From an uncultured Mycoplasmatota bacterium (GTDB lineage Bacteria > Bacillota_I > Bacilli_A > RF39 > UBA660), in contig UQXO01000011.1 of the NCBI GenBank assembly GCA_900545005.1, positions 1 to 50,244 of the forward strand: DNA of 50,244 bases, read 5' to 3'. The notes under the pieces are model-generated. The model did not search any database. It had not been told where the DNA came from and saw only the letters and a list, made by a program, of their open reading frames with translations. Positions 25,121-34,125 of this stretch are shown here, one piece after another. The position numbers were made by a program, and so were the translations under genes. The stretch's first letter is position 1; the number at the start of each line of letters is the position of its first letter.

Positions 25121-25138
25121 GACCTAAAAGGTCTTTTT
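25119..25138 (+). terminator. Terminator of pseudopilin gene
   Basis: AGACCT/AGGTCT with a 3-base loop and a T run, overlapping the stop codon. Confidence 0.85.
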
Positions 25139-25184
25139 CTTTGACCTTTTTTTTGATAAAATTAATTTGAAAGAAGGTTTTAGA

Positions 25185-26090
25185 ATGTTAATAATTGGTT
25201 CTCATGTATCTTTTGGCAAAGATCAACTTCTTACTTCTGTTAAAGAGGCAATTTCATATGCTGCAGATACTTTTATGTTTTATACAGGGGCACCGCAAAA
25301 CACAATCAGAAAAGATATTGATTTAGAAAAAACAGCCCAAGCTCAAAAATTAATGTTAGAAAATAATATTGATATAAATAAGGTCATATGTCATGCTCCT
25401 TACATAGTTAATCCTGCTAGTAATGATCTAATTAAACAGGATTTTGCTGTTAGTTTTTTACAAGAAGAGATTAGAAGATGCAGTTTGATGGGGATTACAA
25501 AGATAGTATTGCATCCAGGGAGTGCTGTTAATGAGACAAGAGAAGAAGGCTTAAATAATATTATTAAAGTCTTAGATAGAGTTTTAGATAATCCTTATGA
25601 TGTTATTATTCTTTTAGAGACTATGGCTGGTAAAGGAAATGAATGTGGAATTAATCTAGAAGAAATTAATTATCTTTTGAGGAATGTTAAGGATAATAGA
25701 AAATTGGGAGTATGTTTAGATACTTGTCACTTAAATGATTCAGGCATTGATATAGCATCTTTTGATAGGTATTTAGATGATTTTGATAAGTTAATTGGTC
25801 TTGAAAGAATAGGATGTGTTCATGTAAATGATAGTAAGAATCCTTTAGGGAGTCATAAAGACCGTCATGAAAATATTGGTCTAGGGACTATTGGATTTAA
25901 TAATATTTTAGGAGTTATATATAACCCTAGATTAGAGGGGATTCCTTTTATTCTAGAGACTCCTTATATTTCTAAGATAGATAATGAAAAAGAGAAAGTA
26001 TATCCACCATATAGGTTTGAGATAGAGATGTTAAGACTAAAGAAGTTTAATACTCATTTACTAGAAGATACCAGAGAATATTATAAATAA
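25185..26090 (+). CDS. nfo: Endonuclease IV
   Basis: 301 residues, AP endonuclease family 2 (TIM barrel with three zinc ions). It cleaves DNA 5' of abasic sites in base excision repair. Metal ligands seen: GSHVSF near the N-terminus, CHAPY, LHPGS, LETMAG, CLDTCHLNDSG, HVNDSKNPLGSHKDRHENIG and the late Glu in FILETP. Length is near the usual 280-300. ATG 25185 is chosen; the frame upstream overlaps the spacer and starts with TTG. It is convergent with the acyltransferase gene. Confidence 0.96.
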   Translation: MLIIGSHVSFGKDQLLTSVKEAISYAADTFMFYTGAPQNTIRKDIDLEKTAQAQKLMLENNIDINKVICHAPYIVNPASNDLIKQDFAVSFLQEEIRRCSLMGITKIVLHPGSAVNETREEGLNNIIKVLDRVLDNPYDVIILLETMAGKGNECGINLEEINYLLRNVKDNRKLGVCLDTCHLNDSGIDIASFDRYLDDFDKLIGLERIGCVHVNDSKNPLGSHKDRHENIGLGTIGFNNILGVIYNPRLEGIPFILETPYISKIDNEKEKVYPPYRFEIEMLRLKKFNTHLLEDTREYYK

Positions 26091-26114
26091 TGTTAATAAA
26101 AAGAATAGTGATTC

Positions 26115-26897
26115 TTAAAGATTGTTGTCTTTATTATCATCTATTCTTTTTTCATATTTAATATAAGAGTAAGTACTATTCTTACTACGGATGGTCATTT
26201 GATTATAGACTTTATCTCTTAGAGATATGGCTTGTTCTTTTTTAGTAGGAAGATTATCAGGGTAGAAAGGTCCATCAATATAAATAGTTATCTTAGGTCT
26301 TTTACCTAGTTTTCTTTCTTGATAGGTAGTAGTCATAGTAAAGGAGGGGACATTGTCTTTGACGGGAAATTTAAAAGAAGAGATAGGAAGAGGTCTAATC
26401 CCTGTATAATAGGGCCAAAGATGAGCTTCTGGATAGATAGTTATAGAGTGTGTTTGGACGAGGGTATGCATAGCAGTAAATAAAGCTTCTTTTTCATGAA
26501 TTTTTCTGGGGATAGGTAAGGCTCCGACAAAAGGTAAAATTTTACCAAGGATAGGGATACCTAGGTTAGCAGTTGAAGCAACAATATAATTTTTCTTTGG
26601 AAATGTTAAGAGTAAGGGATTAAGGGCATCACCTATCATTTGCGTATGGTTACCAAATAAATAGTAGCCTTTATATCTTTTTAAGACTTCTTTATTCTTA
26701 AAAGTTACTCTTAAGATTAGTTTACTATAGATAAGAGCTACTAAGTAAGAGAAAAAATAAAGAAGAGAAGAGATAATCTTATAGAAGATATTATTATTTA
26801 ACCATTTATAATTATCTTTAAGCTCATAATTTTGGTTATTAGAAGTAACAAAGTCATCGGTATAACTAGTATAGGTTTTAGAAACGTTTTTTTTCAT
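26115..26897 (-). CDS. PlsC-like 1-acyl-glycerol-3-phosphate acyltransferase
   Basis: 260 residues. One membrane segment (about 34-56), then the acyltransferase motifs: GNHTQMIGD (NHxxxxD), a VGALPIPR segment and IYPEAHLWP (the EGTR-equivalent region). Acts in phospholipid synthesis or remodelling. The motifs differ from textbook PlsC (NHQSxxD, FPEGTRS), so the acyl acceptor may differ. Start taken at ATG 26897, giving 260 residues; a longer frame would overlap the lysS start on the other strand. Confidence 0.75.
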   Translation of the reverse strand: MKKNVSKTYTSYTDDFVTSNNQNYELKDNYKWLNNNIFYKIISSLLYFFSYLVALIYSKLILRVTFKNKEVLKRYKGYYLFGNHTQMIGDALNPLLLTFPKKNYIVASTANLGIPILGKILPFVGALPIPRKIHEKEALFTAMHTLVQTHSITIYPEAHLWPYYTGIRPLPISSFKFPVKDNVPSFTMTTTYQERKLGKRPKITIYIDGPFYPDNLPTKKEQAISLRDKVYNQMTIRSKNSTYSYIKYEKRIDDNKDNNL

Positions 26898-26978
26898 AGA
26901 TATCACAGGAATATTGTAGCAAATTAATTGACTAATTTCACTAATTTTGCTATCATTTGATAGAAAGAAGTGGTACTT

Positions 26979-28871
26979 ATGCAAAAATTAAGCGAACAAG
27001 AACTTGTTAGAAGAGATAAATTAACCGAGATAAGAAAAGTATGTAATCCTTATCCTGATAGTTTTAAAAGAACACATACTTTAAAGGAAGCTAGAAATTT
27101 AAGTGATGGCACAACAGGTGTTAGAGTTTGTGGTCGTATTATTTTTATGCGCAAAATGGGTAAATTATCATTTGTCCGTATTAGAGAGTTAGAAAGTGAT
27201 TTACAATTAGAGTTTAGAGTTGATGAAGTTGGCGAAGAAAGATATGATTTCTTTAAGAAGTTAATTGATTCTGGAGATTTTATTGGCGCTACAGGTGAGA
27301 TTTTTACAACCCAAACTGGGGAGAAGACTTTAAGAGTTAAGAGTTTTGAATTCTTAGGAAAAGCTTTAAGACCATTACCAGAAAAATTCCATGGGTTACA
27401 AGATACCGAACTTAAGTATCGTCGTAGATATGTGGATTTAATTATGAATCAAGATTCGCGTAATGTTTTCTTGGGACGTAGTAAGTTTTATGCTTTTTTA
27501 CATCGCTATTTAGGCGAGAATGGTTTCTTGGAAGTAGAAACTCCTATTATGCAAACGGCTGTTAGTGGGGCAGCAGCAAAGCCATTCTTTACTCATCACA
27601 ATGCTCTAAATTTAGATATGAATTTAAGAATTGCTCCCGAAACTTATTTGAAGCAATGTATTGCCGCTGGGTTTGACCGGGTTTATGAAGTTGCTAAGTG
27701 CTTCCGTAATGAGGGGATGGATACCGAGCATTTACAAGAGTTTACACAAGTTGAATGGTATGTTGCTTACTGGAATTTTGAAGATACTATCGTCTTCTTC
27801 CAAAACTTTATTAAAAATGCTTTACTTGAGCTTTTAGGGACAACTACCATTAATTATCGTGGTAATGAGTTAAATTTTGATGGTGAATGGGAAAGAATTA
27901 ACTATATTGATGCCATGAAAGCGCTATTAGGAGAAAATTTCTTAGAAATTACGGATCCTAATGAATTGAAAGAATTAGTAGTAAGTAAGAATTTATTTAC
28001 GATGGCGGATATGGCTGAATATAAGTCTATAAGTCAAATTATTGATTTTGTTTATAAGAAGAAGATTCGTGCAAATATTATTGGCCCTACTATTCTTTAT
28101 AATTATCCTGCTGTTTTAAAACCTTTGGCTAGAAGAAATGATAATGATGAGTCTGCTGTAGATGTTTTTCAAGTTGTTGTTTGTGGTACGGAGATTTGTA
28201 ATGCTTATTCGGAACTTGTTAATCCTGAAATTCAAAGAGCTAACTTTGAAGAACAAGCAAAAGCTAAGAGTCAAGGTGATGATGAGACTATGGAACTTGA
28301 CGAAGACTTTATGGGGGCGATGGAACAAGGGATGCCTCCTATCTCTGGATTAGGTTTTGGAATTGATCGTTTGATGATGTTATTCTATAATCAAGAGTCA
28401 ATTCGTGATGTTGTTTTATTCCCAATTATGAAGAAAGAAAATAGTACTTCTAATGAAGTGAAAACTAGTCCAGTAACTTCTGTTTCGGAACCAATTGACT
28501 TTTCGAAAGTAGAGATTGAACCATTATTTAAAGACTATGTTGATTTTGATTCCTTTGCTAAATGTGATTTTAGAGCTGTTAAAGTTAAGGACTGTATAGC
28601 AGTTCCTAAGAGTAAGAAGTTATTACAATTTACTTTAGATGATGGAACTGGTACCGACAGAACTATTCTTAGTGGCATTCACAGCTTTTATGAACCAGAA
28701 GCTTTAATTGGTAAGACTTTAGTAGCTATTACTAATTTAGCGCCTAAGGCGATGATGGGCATTGATTCTTGTGGAATGTTATTGTCAGCAGTTCATACGG
28801 AGGAAGGCGAAGAAAAGTTAAATCTTTTAATGATAAGTGATACAATTCCTGCGGGAGCTAAGTTATATTAA
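26979..28871 (+). CDS. lysS: Lysyl-tRNA synthetase with C-terminal tRNA-binding domain
   Basis: 630 residues. N-terminal OB-fold anticodon domain (about 45-140). Class II core with motif 2 CFRNEGMDTEHLQEFTQVEWY and motif 3 GLGFGIDRLMML. After a Ser/Thr/Val-rich linker (about 485-510) comes an extra domain of about 110 residues (FAKCDFRAVKVKDC...LLQFTLDDGT...NLAPKAMMGIDSCGMLLSA), the EMAP-II/CsaA/MetRS-C tRNA-binding fold. Standard bacterial LysRS is about 490-500 residues and lacks it. The fused domain should raise tRNA affinity. Motif 2 also departs from the common HNPEFT. AAAGAAGTGG lies before the ATG. Confidence 0.95.
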   Translation: MQKLSEQELVRRDKLTEIRKVCNPYPDSFKRTHTLKEARNLSDGTTGVRVCGRIIFMRKMGKLSFVRIRELESDLQLEFRVDEVGEERYDFFKKLIDSGDFIGATGEIFTTQTGEKTLRVKSFEFLGKALRPLPEKFHGLQDTELKYRRRYVDLIMNQDSRNVFLGRSKFYAFLHRYLGENGFLEVETPIMQTAVSGAAAKPFFTHHNALNLDMNLRIAPETYLKQCIAAGFDRVYEVAKCFRNEGMDTEHLQEFTQVEWYVAYWNFEDTIVFFQNFIKNALLELLGTTTINYRGNELNFDGEWERINYIDAMKALLGENFLEITDPNELKELVVSKNLFTMADMAEYKSISQIIDFVYKKKIRANIIGPTILYNYPAVLKPLARRNDNDESAVDVFQVVVCGTEICNAYSELVNPEIQRANFEEQAKAKSQGDDETMELDEDFMGAMEQGMPPISGLGFGIDRLMMLFYNQESIRDVVLFPIMKKENSTSNEVKTSPVTSVSEPIDFSKVEIEPLFKDYVDFDSFAKCDFRAVKVKDCIAVPKSKKLLQFTLDDGTGTDRTILSGIHSFYEPEALIGKTLVAITNLAPKAMMGIDSCGMLLSAVHTEEGEEKLNLLMISDTIPAGAKLY

Positions 28872-28872
28872 G

Positions 28873-28895
28873 AAGTCTAATTAGTAGACTTTTTT
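28873..28895 (+). terminator. Terminator of lysS
   Basis: AAGTCTA/TAGACTT with a 5-base loop and T run. Confidence 0.85.
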
Positions 28896-28962
28896 CTTTT
28901 CCTAAAATTTGGTATATAAAGATATTTATTTTCATAGTATGTTCTAGAGAGGAATTGATTTT

Positions 28963-29703
28963 ATGAGAGAGAGTATACCTTATGAAAAAGAAATTGTTTT
29001 TAATACGAAGATAGCGGAAATTACTTCGATTTCTTTAGAGTATGAAGCTAATGTCTTAGATGAGGATATTGAAGGAGACTTTATTGTTTCAGGGGATTAT
29101 AAAATTCATGAGTTAAGTGTTAATAAAGAACCTTTTAAGTATAGAATTCCCTTTAGTGTTTCTTTGACTGATGATATTATTAGGGACTCAATTAAGTATG
29201 ATATTAATAATTTTACTTATGAGATTATTGATGATGATACTTTAAAAGTTAATATTGAGTTTGGAATTGATTATGAGCTAGTGAAAGAGAAAATTCAAAA
29301 AGAAGAAGTTAAAGAGACTAGAGAAGATGTTATTCAAGGAGAAGTGACTAAAGATGATAAAGCTTCTTTAGAATTAAATAATTTATTAGATGATATTGAG
29401 TTAAATAATACTTCTAGTGATTCAAAGACCTTAGATTATACTACTCTTAAAGATAGTAAGATTGATAATTCTAAAGTTTTAGATACAACGGATAATACTA
29501 GTAAAGAGGTAGTCTTAAATAATGTTAGTGAGTCTTTAAATACTTATGTTACTTATCATATTCATGTATTAAGTGATGGGGAAGATATTGATACTATCAT
29601 TAATAAATATAAAGTTAGTAAAGAAGTTATTGATGAGTATAATCAAGGACTTGAATGGGTTATGGGTGAAAAAGTAATTATTCCTGAATTACAAGATGAA
29701 TGA
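28963..29703 (+). CDS. spoVID: SpoVID-like spore coat morphogenetic protein (SPOCS + LysM)
   Basis: 246 residues. N-terminal beta-rich domain (about 1-110; KEIVFNTKIAEITSISLEYEA...GDFIVSGDYKIHEL) like the SPOCS domain of SpoVID. An acidic disordered linker (about 110-190) follows, then a C-terminal LysM-type domain (YHIHVLSDGEDIDTIINKYK...GEKVIIPE). In Bacillus SpoVID guides coat encasement around the forespore and binds SafA. It is shorter than SpoVID of B. subtilis. The next gene overlaps it by 8 bases and is the expected neighbour YsxE, which supports the call. AGAGAGGAATTG precedes the ATG. Confidence 0.8.
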   Translation: MRESIPYEKEIVFNTKIAEITSISLEYEANVLDEDIEGDFIVSGDYKIHELSVNKEPFKYRIPFSVSLTDDIIRDSIKYDINNFTYEIIDDDTLKVNIEFGIDYELVKEKIQKEEVKETREDVIQGEVTKDDKASLELNNLLDDIELNNTSSDSKTLDYTTLKDSKIDNSKVLDTTDNTSKEVVLNNVSESLNTYVTYHIHVLSDGEDIDTIINKYKVSKEVIDEYNQGLEWVMGEKVIIPELQDE

Positions 29704-30592
29704 GAAATTAAAAGAGATAGTTTTAAAGTATAAACCTCTTAAATACACCCTTAAAGGGAAGACTATTAATGTCAATAGTATGCAAGGAAACTTTGTAATT
29801 AAACCGGCTAAAAAAGATATTATTAGTCTTTTCAGTTATTTAAATTCTAGAAGTTTTTATAATTATCCGAAGGTTATTGCTAAAGATGATGATTATATTA
29901 CTTATGAGTATTTAAAAGAATTAGAGACTCCTAAGGAACAACAGTTATTAGATTTAGTCTTAGTAGTAGCTAAACTTCATAATAAGACGGTTTATTTTAA
30001 AGAGGTGACCGAAGATAAGTATAAAGAGATATATGATAATATTAAAGATAATGTTATATATCTAAGAGATTATTATAGTGAGATTTATGATGAGGCTTTC
30101 AATGAGATTTATATAAGTCCAGCGAAATATAATTTTCTTTTGAATTATAGTCTTCTTAATAATGATTTAGCTTTTATCTTGGATGAGTTAGATGAATGGT
30201 TTAATTTAGTTAAAGAATCAAATAAACAAAGAGTTTGTTTAATTCATAATAATTTATCTTTAGAACATTTTATTAAAGGGATGGATAGTTATTTAATAAG
30301 TTGGGATAAGTATACTTTTGATACGCCAGTTATGGATATAGTTAATCTTTATCATAATGAATATTTAACTTGTGATTTTAGTGGCATTCTAAAAGAATAT
30401 TTAAAGAATTTTAAACTTAGTGTTGATGAAGAAAAATTATTATTTATTTTATTGTCTTTACCAGATAAAGTTAATTTTGATGATAGTGAATTTAATAATA
30501 CTATTAATGTTGCTAATCTAGTTGATTATATTAAAAGAACCGAAAAGCTAATAAGGCCATATTATACGGAAAAGCAAAAAGAAGAGGATTGA
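29696..30592 (+). CDS. ysxE: YsxE/CotS-family spore coat kinase-like protein
   Basis: 298 residues, CotS/aminoglycoside-kinase-like fold. N-lobe with FVIKPAKKD, hinge-like ITYEYLKELE, and a catalytic-loop equivalent CLIHNNLSLEHFI followed by SWDKYTFDTPVMDIVNLYH. The usual HGDLHxxN has become HNNLSLEH, with the catalytic Asp replaced by Asn, so kinase activity is doubtful; several CotS-family members are known mainly as coat proteins. Directly coupled to spoVID, as in Bacillus. Confidence 0.82.
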   Translation: MNEKLKEIVLKYKPLKYTLKGKTINVNSMQGNFVIKPAKKDIISLFSYLNSRSFYNYPKVIAKDDDYITYEYLKELETPKEQQLLDLVLVVAKLHNKTVYFKEVTEDKYKEIYDNIKDNVIYLRDYYSEIYDEAFNEIYISPAKYNFLLNYSLLNNDLAFILDELDEWFNLVKESNKQRVCLIHNNLSLEHFIKGMDSYLISWDKYTFDTPVMDIVNLYHNEYLTCDFSGILKEYLKNFKLSVDEEKLLFILLSLPDKVNFDDSEFNNTINVANLVDYIKRTEKLIRPYYTEKQKEED

Positions 30593-30733
30593 TACTTCGA
30601 TTAGAAGAATGAAGATATTAAAACGAAGTGGTAAGATAAGCGTAATTAAAGTTTGGTAAAAAATTAGAATAGAAAGGCCAATAATAGCTAAAATTGTAAA
30701 AAAGTTGGGGACTCTTGGTCGATTATTACACAT
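30548..30733 (-). CDS. Small two-pass membrane protein, convergent
   Basis: 61 residues: a short polar start (MCNNRPRVPN) and two hydrophobic segments. AGGTG stands 7 bases before the ATG on the reverse strand, which supports translation. Its 3' 45 bases overlap the end of ysxE on the other strand. No family recognised. Size and topology recall small sporulation or membrane-stress peptides, but that is only a resemblance. Confidence 0.5.
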   Translation of the reverse strand: MCNNRPRVPNFFTILAIIGLSILIFYQTLITLILPLRFNIFILLIEVSILFFLLFRIIWPY

Positions 30734-30798
30734 ATATATACACCTATTTTATTATATGTTAAGTATAGTAAAGGGTGTTTTTTCTTGGGGTTAAGTAT

Positions 30799-30826
30799 TT
30801 AACTATTGGGGATATTCTGTTATAAT
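30799..30826 (+). promoter_or_regulatory. Possible promoter of dockerin-protein gene
   Basis: TTAACT, 16 bases, TATAAT, 24 bases before the GTG start. Confidence 0.5.
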
Positions 30827-30849
30827 GGGGTTATAAAGTAGGTGGTAGT

Positions 30850-32679
30850 GTGAAAAACTTAAAAAAAGATATGGTTAATATTTTGTTGATTGGTGGTATT
30901 AGCATTAATTATTTTTTAGGAGGTATCCAAGTTAAGGCAAAGTCTAATTACAAGGCTTATACGCAGGATGATGTTAATTATCGTAGGGAACCTAATTTAA
31001 ATCTTAAGACTGCTAATGGTGATGATAATATAATTGCACATATTGATAAAAGTGTCCAAGTAACGGTAGTTAGTGATACTAAAGTTGGAACTGATGGTTG
31101 TAGATCGGGTTGGATTAATATTATCTATAATGATGTTTCTGGCTATATTTGTTCTTATTATATTAATGAAATACCTCCTAAAGAAGTTTATGGTAGACCT
31201 TGGAATACTCCTAAAAAAGCTATTATGGGCGGGGCCAAGTGGATTGGGGCTGGTTATATTTCTAGGGGTCAATTTACTTCTTATCTAAAGAAGTTTAATG
31301 TTAATCCTAATGCTGAAAGTGCTTTATATAACCATCAATATCAAGCAAATATAGCAGCCCCTTCAAGTGAATCAGTTACGACTTATAACGCTTATAAGAA
31401 GAATGGCTTTTTAGAGTTACAATTTACTTTTAATATTCCGGTTTTTAATAATATGGCTGATAAGTATGACCGATATATTGGTTACGATTCTTTGAAAGAT
31501 AATAGAAAGGTTAATAATCTAGTTAGTGATATTCCTACACAAGATGAAGTAACAGATCAAGGTTTTGAAGATACTCTTAATAAGGAAGGTTTCCCTGAAA
31601 GTTATAAACGTATTTTAAGATATTTACATAATATTCATCCTAACTGGGTTTTTAAAGCTATGTTAACTGGGGAAGATTTTGCTTTTGCGGTTAATCAAGA
31701 AAAACTAGCCGGGGCCATTGATATGAGCTATTATTATGATGAGACTTTGAAAGTTGTAGAGGGAAGTCGTTGGTATCTTCCTACGACAAGTGCTACGGCG
31801 TATTATATGGATCCTCGTAATTTCTTAACCGAAAAATATATTTTTCAATTTGAAGCTTTAAATTATGATGAAAAGTACACAGAAGAATTAGTGCAAGGGG
31901 TTTTAGATAATACTTTTATGAGTGGGGATAGTGTACTTGATAAGCAAAGTTATAAGAGTATTTTTGTGGAAGCGGGAAAAACTTATGATATGTCACCTTT
32001 ATATTTAGCATCTTTAGCTCGTCAAGAAGTAGGAACTAAAGGAAGCATTGCCTCTTCGGGAGCTAGGTTTACTTATAATGGTAATGAATATCAAGGTATT
32101 TATAACTTCTACAATATTCAAGCTAATAGAGGGGTTTATGACGGATTAATGTATGCTACTGGAGGTTACTGTAAAATTTGTGGTGATTATATTGAACCAG
32201 TTACTCCACTTCCTGATAATAATAATGGAAATAATGGTGGTAATGAGAATAATGGTGGTAATGAAAATAATGATACTCCCGTTATTATTCCTAGTAGTAA
32301 GACTATCATTAATAATTTGGGACTTAAAGAAGATGGCAACTACTTAAAAGGTTTTAACGTCGGTAGTAGCATTAATGATCTAAAGGCTAAAGAGTTAAGT
32401 GTAAATTATAGTACGGAAAATATTATTGCTACTGGTACTAGGGTAACATTTAGTGATGGAGCAAGTTATACTGCCGTTATTTATGGCGATTTAACAGGTG
32501 ATGGTCTTATTAATTCTGCGGATTTGTTACGTTTAAGACAACATCTCCTTGGCACTAAAGAGTTAGATGATGCTTATTTAAAAGCTGCTGATTTAACAGG
32601 CGATGGAACTGTTAACTCGGCCGATTTACTTAAACTTCGTCAATACTTATTAGGGCAAACTAATATTAATCAATTATAG
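30850..32679 (+). CDS. Secreted dockerin protein with SH3b and glucosaminidase-like region
   Basis: 609 residues. Signal or anchor (about 7-30), an SH3b-like domain (about 36-105; VNYRREPNLNL...VSGYICSYYI), a middle region with GQFTSYLKKF and a lysozyme-like part (LHNIHPNWVFKAM, then YLASLARQEVG and YNFYNIQA), as in N-acetylglucosaminidase-related wall proteins. An Asn/Gly linker (about 460-475) leads to a C-terminal type I dockerin: two calcium-loop repeats GDLTGDGLINSADLLRLRQ and ADLTGDGTVNSADLLKLRQ. Starts with GTG, with AGGTGG upstream. The dockerin predicts docking onto a cohesin-bearing surface protein; the membrane protein encoded 13 bases downstream is the first candidate. Confidence 0.82.
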   Translation: MKNLKKDMVNILLIGGISINYFLGGIQVKAKSNYKAYTQDDVNYRREPNLNLKTANGDDNIIAHIDKSVQVTVVSDTKVGTDGCRSGWINIIYNDVSGYICSYYINEIPPKEVYGRPWNTPKKAIMGGAKWIGAGYISRGQFTSYLKKFNVNPNAESALYNHQYQANIAAPSSESVTTYNAYKKNGFLELQFTFNIPVFNNMADKYDRYIGYDSLKDNRKVNNLVSDIPTQDEVTDQGFEDTLNKEGFPESYKRILRYLHNIHPNWVFKAMLTGEDFAFAVNQEKLAGAIDMSYYYDETLKVVEGSRWYLPTTSATAYYMDPRNFLTEKYIFQFEALNYDEKYTEELVQGVLDNTFMSGDSVLDKQSYKSIFVEAGKTYDMSPLYLASLARQEVGTKGSIASSGARFTYNGNEYQGIYNFYNIQANRGVYDGLMYATGGYCKICGDYIEPVTPLPDNNNGNNGGNENNGGNENNDTPVIIPSSKTIINNLGLKEDGNYLKGFNVGSSINDLKAKELSVNYSTENIIATGTRVTFSDGASYTAVIYGDLTGDGLINSADLLRLRQHLLGTKELDDAYLKAADLTGDGTVNSADLLKLRQYLLGQTNINQL

Positions 32680-32692
32680 AAGGAAAACAATT

Positions 32693-34117
32693 ATGAAGAA
32701 AAGATATATTTTATATACATTGGGACTTTTAGGGACCTTTAATGCAATAGTTATGGCTGCTCCTAGCTATAGCTTTAAGACTTCTAAAAGTTCTATTACT
32801 AATGGGGATAAAGTAACAGCCTCTGTAACAGTTAGTAGTACCGCAAGCTGGCAGATTAAAATAACTAGTTCGGGTAATACTTATGGTTGTACTAACTCTT
32901 GGGCTGATGCTACTTCTAATGCTAAGAACACAACTAAGACTTTTTCGGTTACTTGTAAAGCTAGTAGTACGGGGGTAGTCAATTTTACTTTATCAGGAAA
33001 TATTACCGATGAAGGCGGTAATACGGTTAATTTAAGTGGAAGTAAGAGTGTTTCTATTAAAGAGAAAGCTCCTGATTCTAAGGTTAATACTTTAAGTAAT
33101 TTAAAAGTAGAAGGATATGAATTATCACCAGCCTTTGATAGTGAAGTCTTAGAGTATTCCGTTAATGTTCCTCCTAATACGACTAAAATTAATATTTCGG
33201 CAACTAGAAAAGATAATACTTCAACGATTAGTGGGACCGGGGAGTTTGATGTTGTTGAGGGAGAAAATAAATTTACTATAGATGTAAAAGCTCAAAATGG
33301 AGATTTAAGGACTTATACTATTAATGTTTCGGTAACTGATGAAAATCCTATTAAAGTTAATGTTTTAAATGAAGAATATACAATTTTAAAGACTTCTAGA
33401 AATCTAGAAATACCTTCTTTATATAATGAAACTACGATGGAGATTGATGGTAATACTATTCCTTGTTTTGTAAATGAAAAGACGGGTATTACTTTAGTAG
33501 CCTTAAAGAATAATTATGGTGTTATTGATTTCTTCATTTATGAAGATGGTAATTATACTAAGTATGTAGAAATAACTAGTGATAATTTAATAATTATGCC
33601 ACTCAATAGTTCTCTTAATTTAAAAGGATATACAGAAGAAGAAATAACTATTAATGATAATAAAGTTAAGGCTTATCATTATAAGAAACTTAATAATGGT
33701 TATTATGTATTAGAAGCTAAAAATCTGGAAGATAATACAGTTAATAAATACTTATATAATTCTAAAGATAATACATTTATGTTATTTGATGAAGAAGTTT
33801 ATCAGAGTATTTATAATGATATGATGTTTTATCTATATACTATTTTAGGATGTGCGGGAATTATTATCTTAAGTCTTATTATTATCTTGATTATATCTAG
33901 TAAGAATAAGAAAATAAGAAAATTAGTTACGGTTTTAGAAGAAAAAATAAAACTTAAAGATAAAGAGATAGAAAAAAGAAAGAATATATATTATAATAAC
34001 AAGTATAAAAAGCACAAAAAGGATAAAAATACTAATATAGTTAGGGAAACTGGTGATACTACTAAAGAGTCTATGGATTTTGATGATACTGAAGACTATA
34101 ATATCTTAAAAGATTAG
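32693..34117 (+). CDS. Cell-surface protein with cadherin-like domain and membrane anchor
   Basis: 474 residues. Signal peptide (to about 22); an Ig/cohesin-like beta domain (about 23-128; YSFKTSKSSITNGDKVTASVTVSS...VNFTLSGN); and a cadherin-like beta-sandwich domain (about 138-210; LSNLKVEGYELSPAFDSEV...LEYSVNVPPNTTKINI), a pattern common in Firmicute surface proteins. A Asp/Asn-rich region of about 150 residues follows, then a membrane segment (about 377-400) and a charged cytoplasmic tail. The first domain could bind the dockerin of the upstream protein. AAGGAAAAC precedes the ATG; tagO follows 8 bases after the stop. Confidence 0.75.
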   Translation: MKKRYILYTLGLLGTFNAIVMAAPSYSFKTSKSSITNGDKVTASVTVSSTASWQIKITSSGNTYGCTNSWADATSNAKNTTKTFSVTCKASSTGVVNFTLSGNITDEGGNTVNLSGSKSVSIKEKAPDSKVNTLSNLKVEGYELSPAFDSEVLEYSVNVPPNTTKINISATRKDNTSTISGTGEFDVVEGENKFTIDVKAQNGDLRTYTINVSVTDENPIKVNVLNEEYTILKTSRNLEIPSLYNETTMEIDGNTIPCFVNEKTGITLVALKNNYGVIDFFIYEDGNYTKYVEITSDNLIIMPLNSSLNLKGYTEEEITINDNKVKAYHYKKLNNGYYVLEAKNLEDNTVNKYLYNSKDNTFMLFDEEVYQSIYNDMMFYLYTILGCAGIIILSLIIILIISSKNKKIRKLVTVLEEKIKLKDKEIEKRKNIYYNNKYKKHKKDKNTNIVRETGDTTKESMDFDDTEDYNILKD

Positions 34118-34125
34118 GAGTATTT

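Noticed and set aside
28116..28353. ORFs on both strands inside lysS
   Set aside because: They lie fully inside the conserved synthetase core and have no ribosome binding sites.
30997..31288. ORFs overlapping the SH3b region of the dockerin protein
   Set aside because: Shadows of a clearly coding frame.
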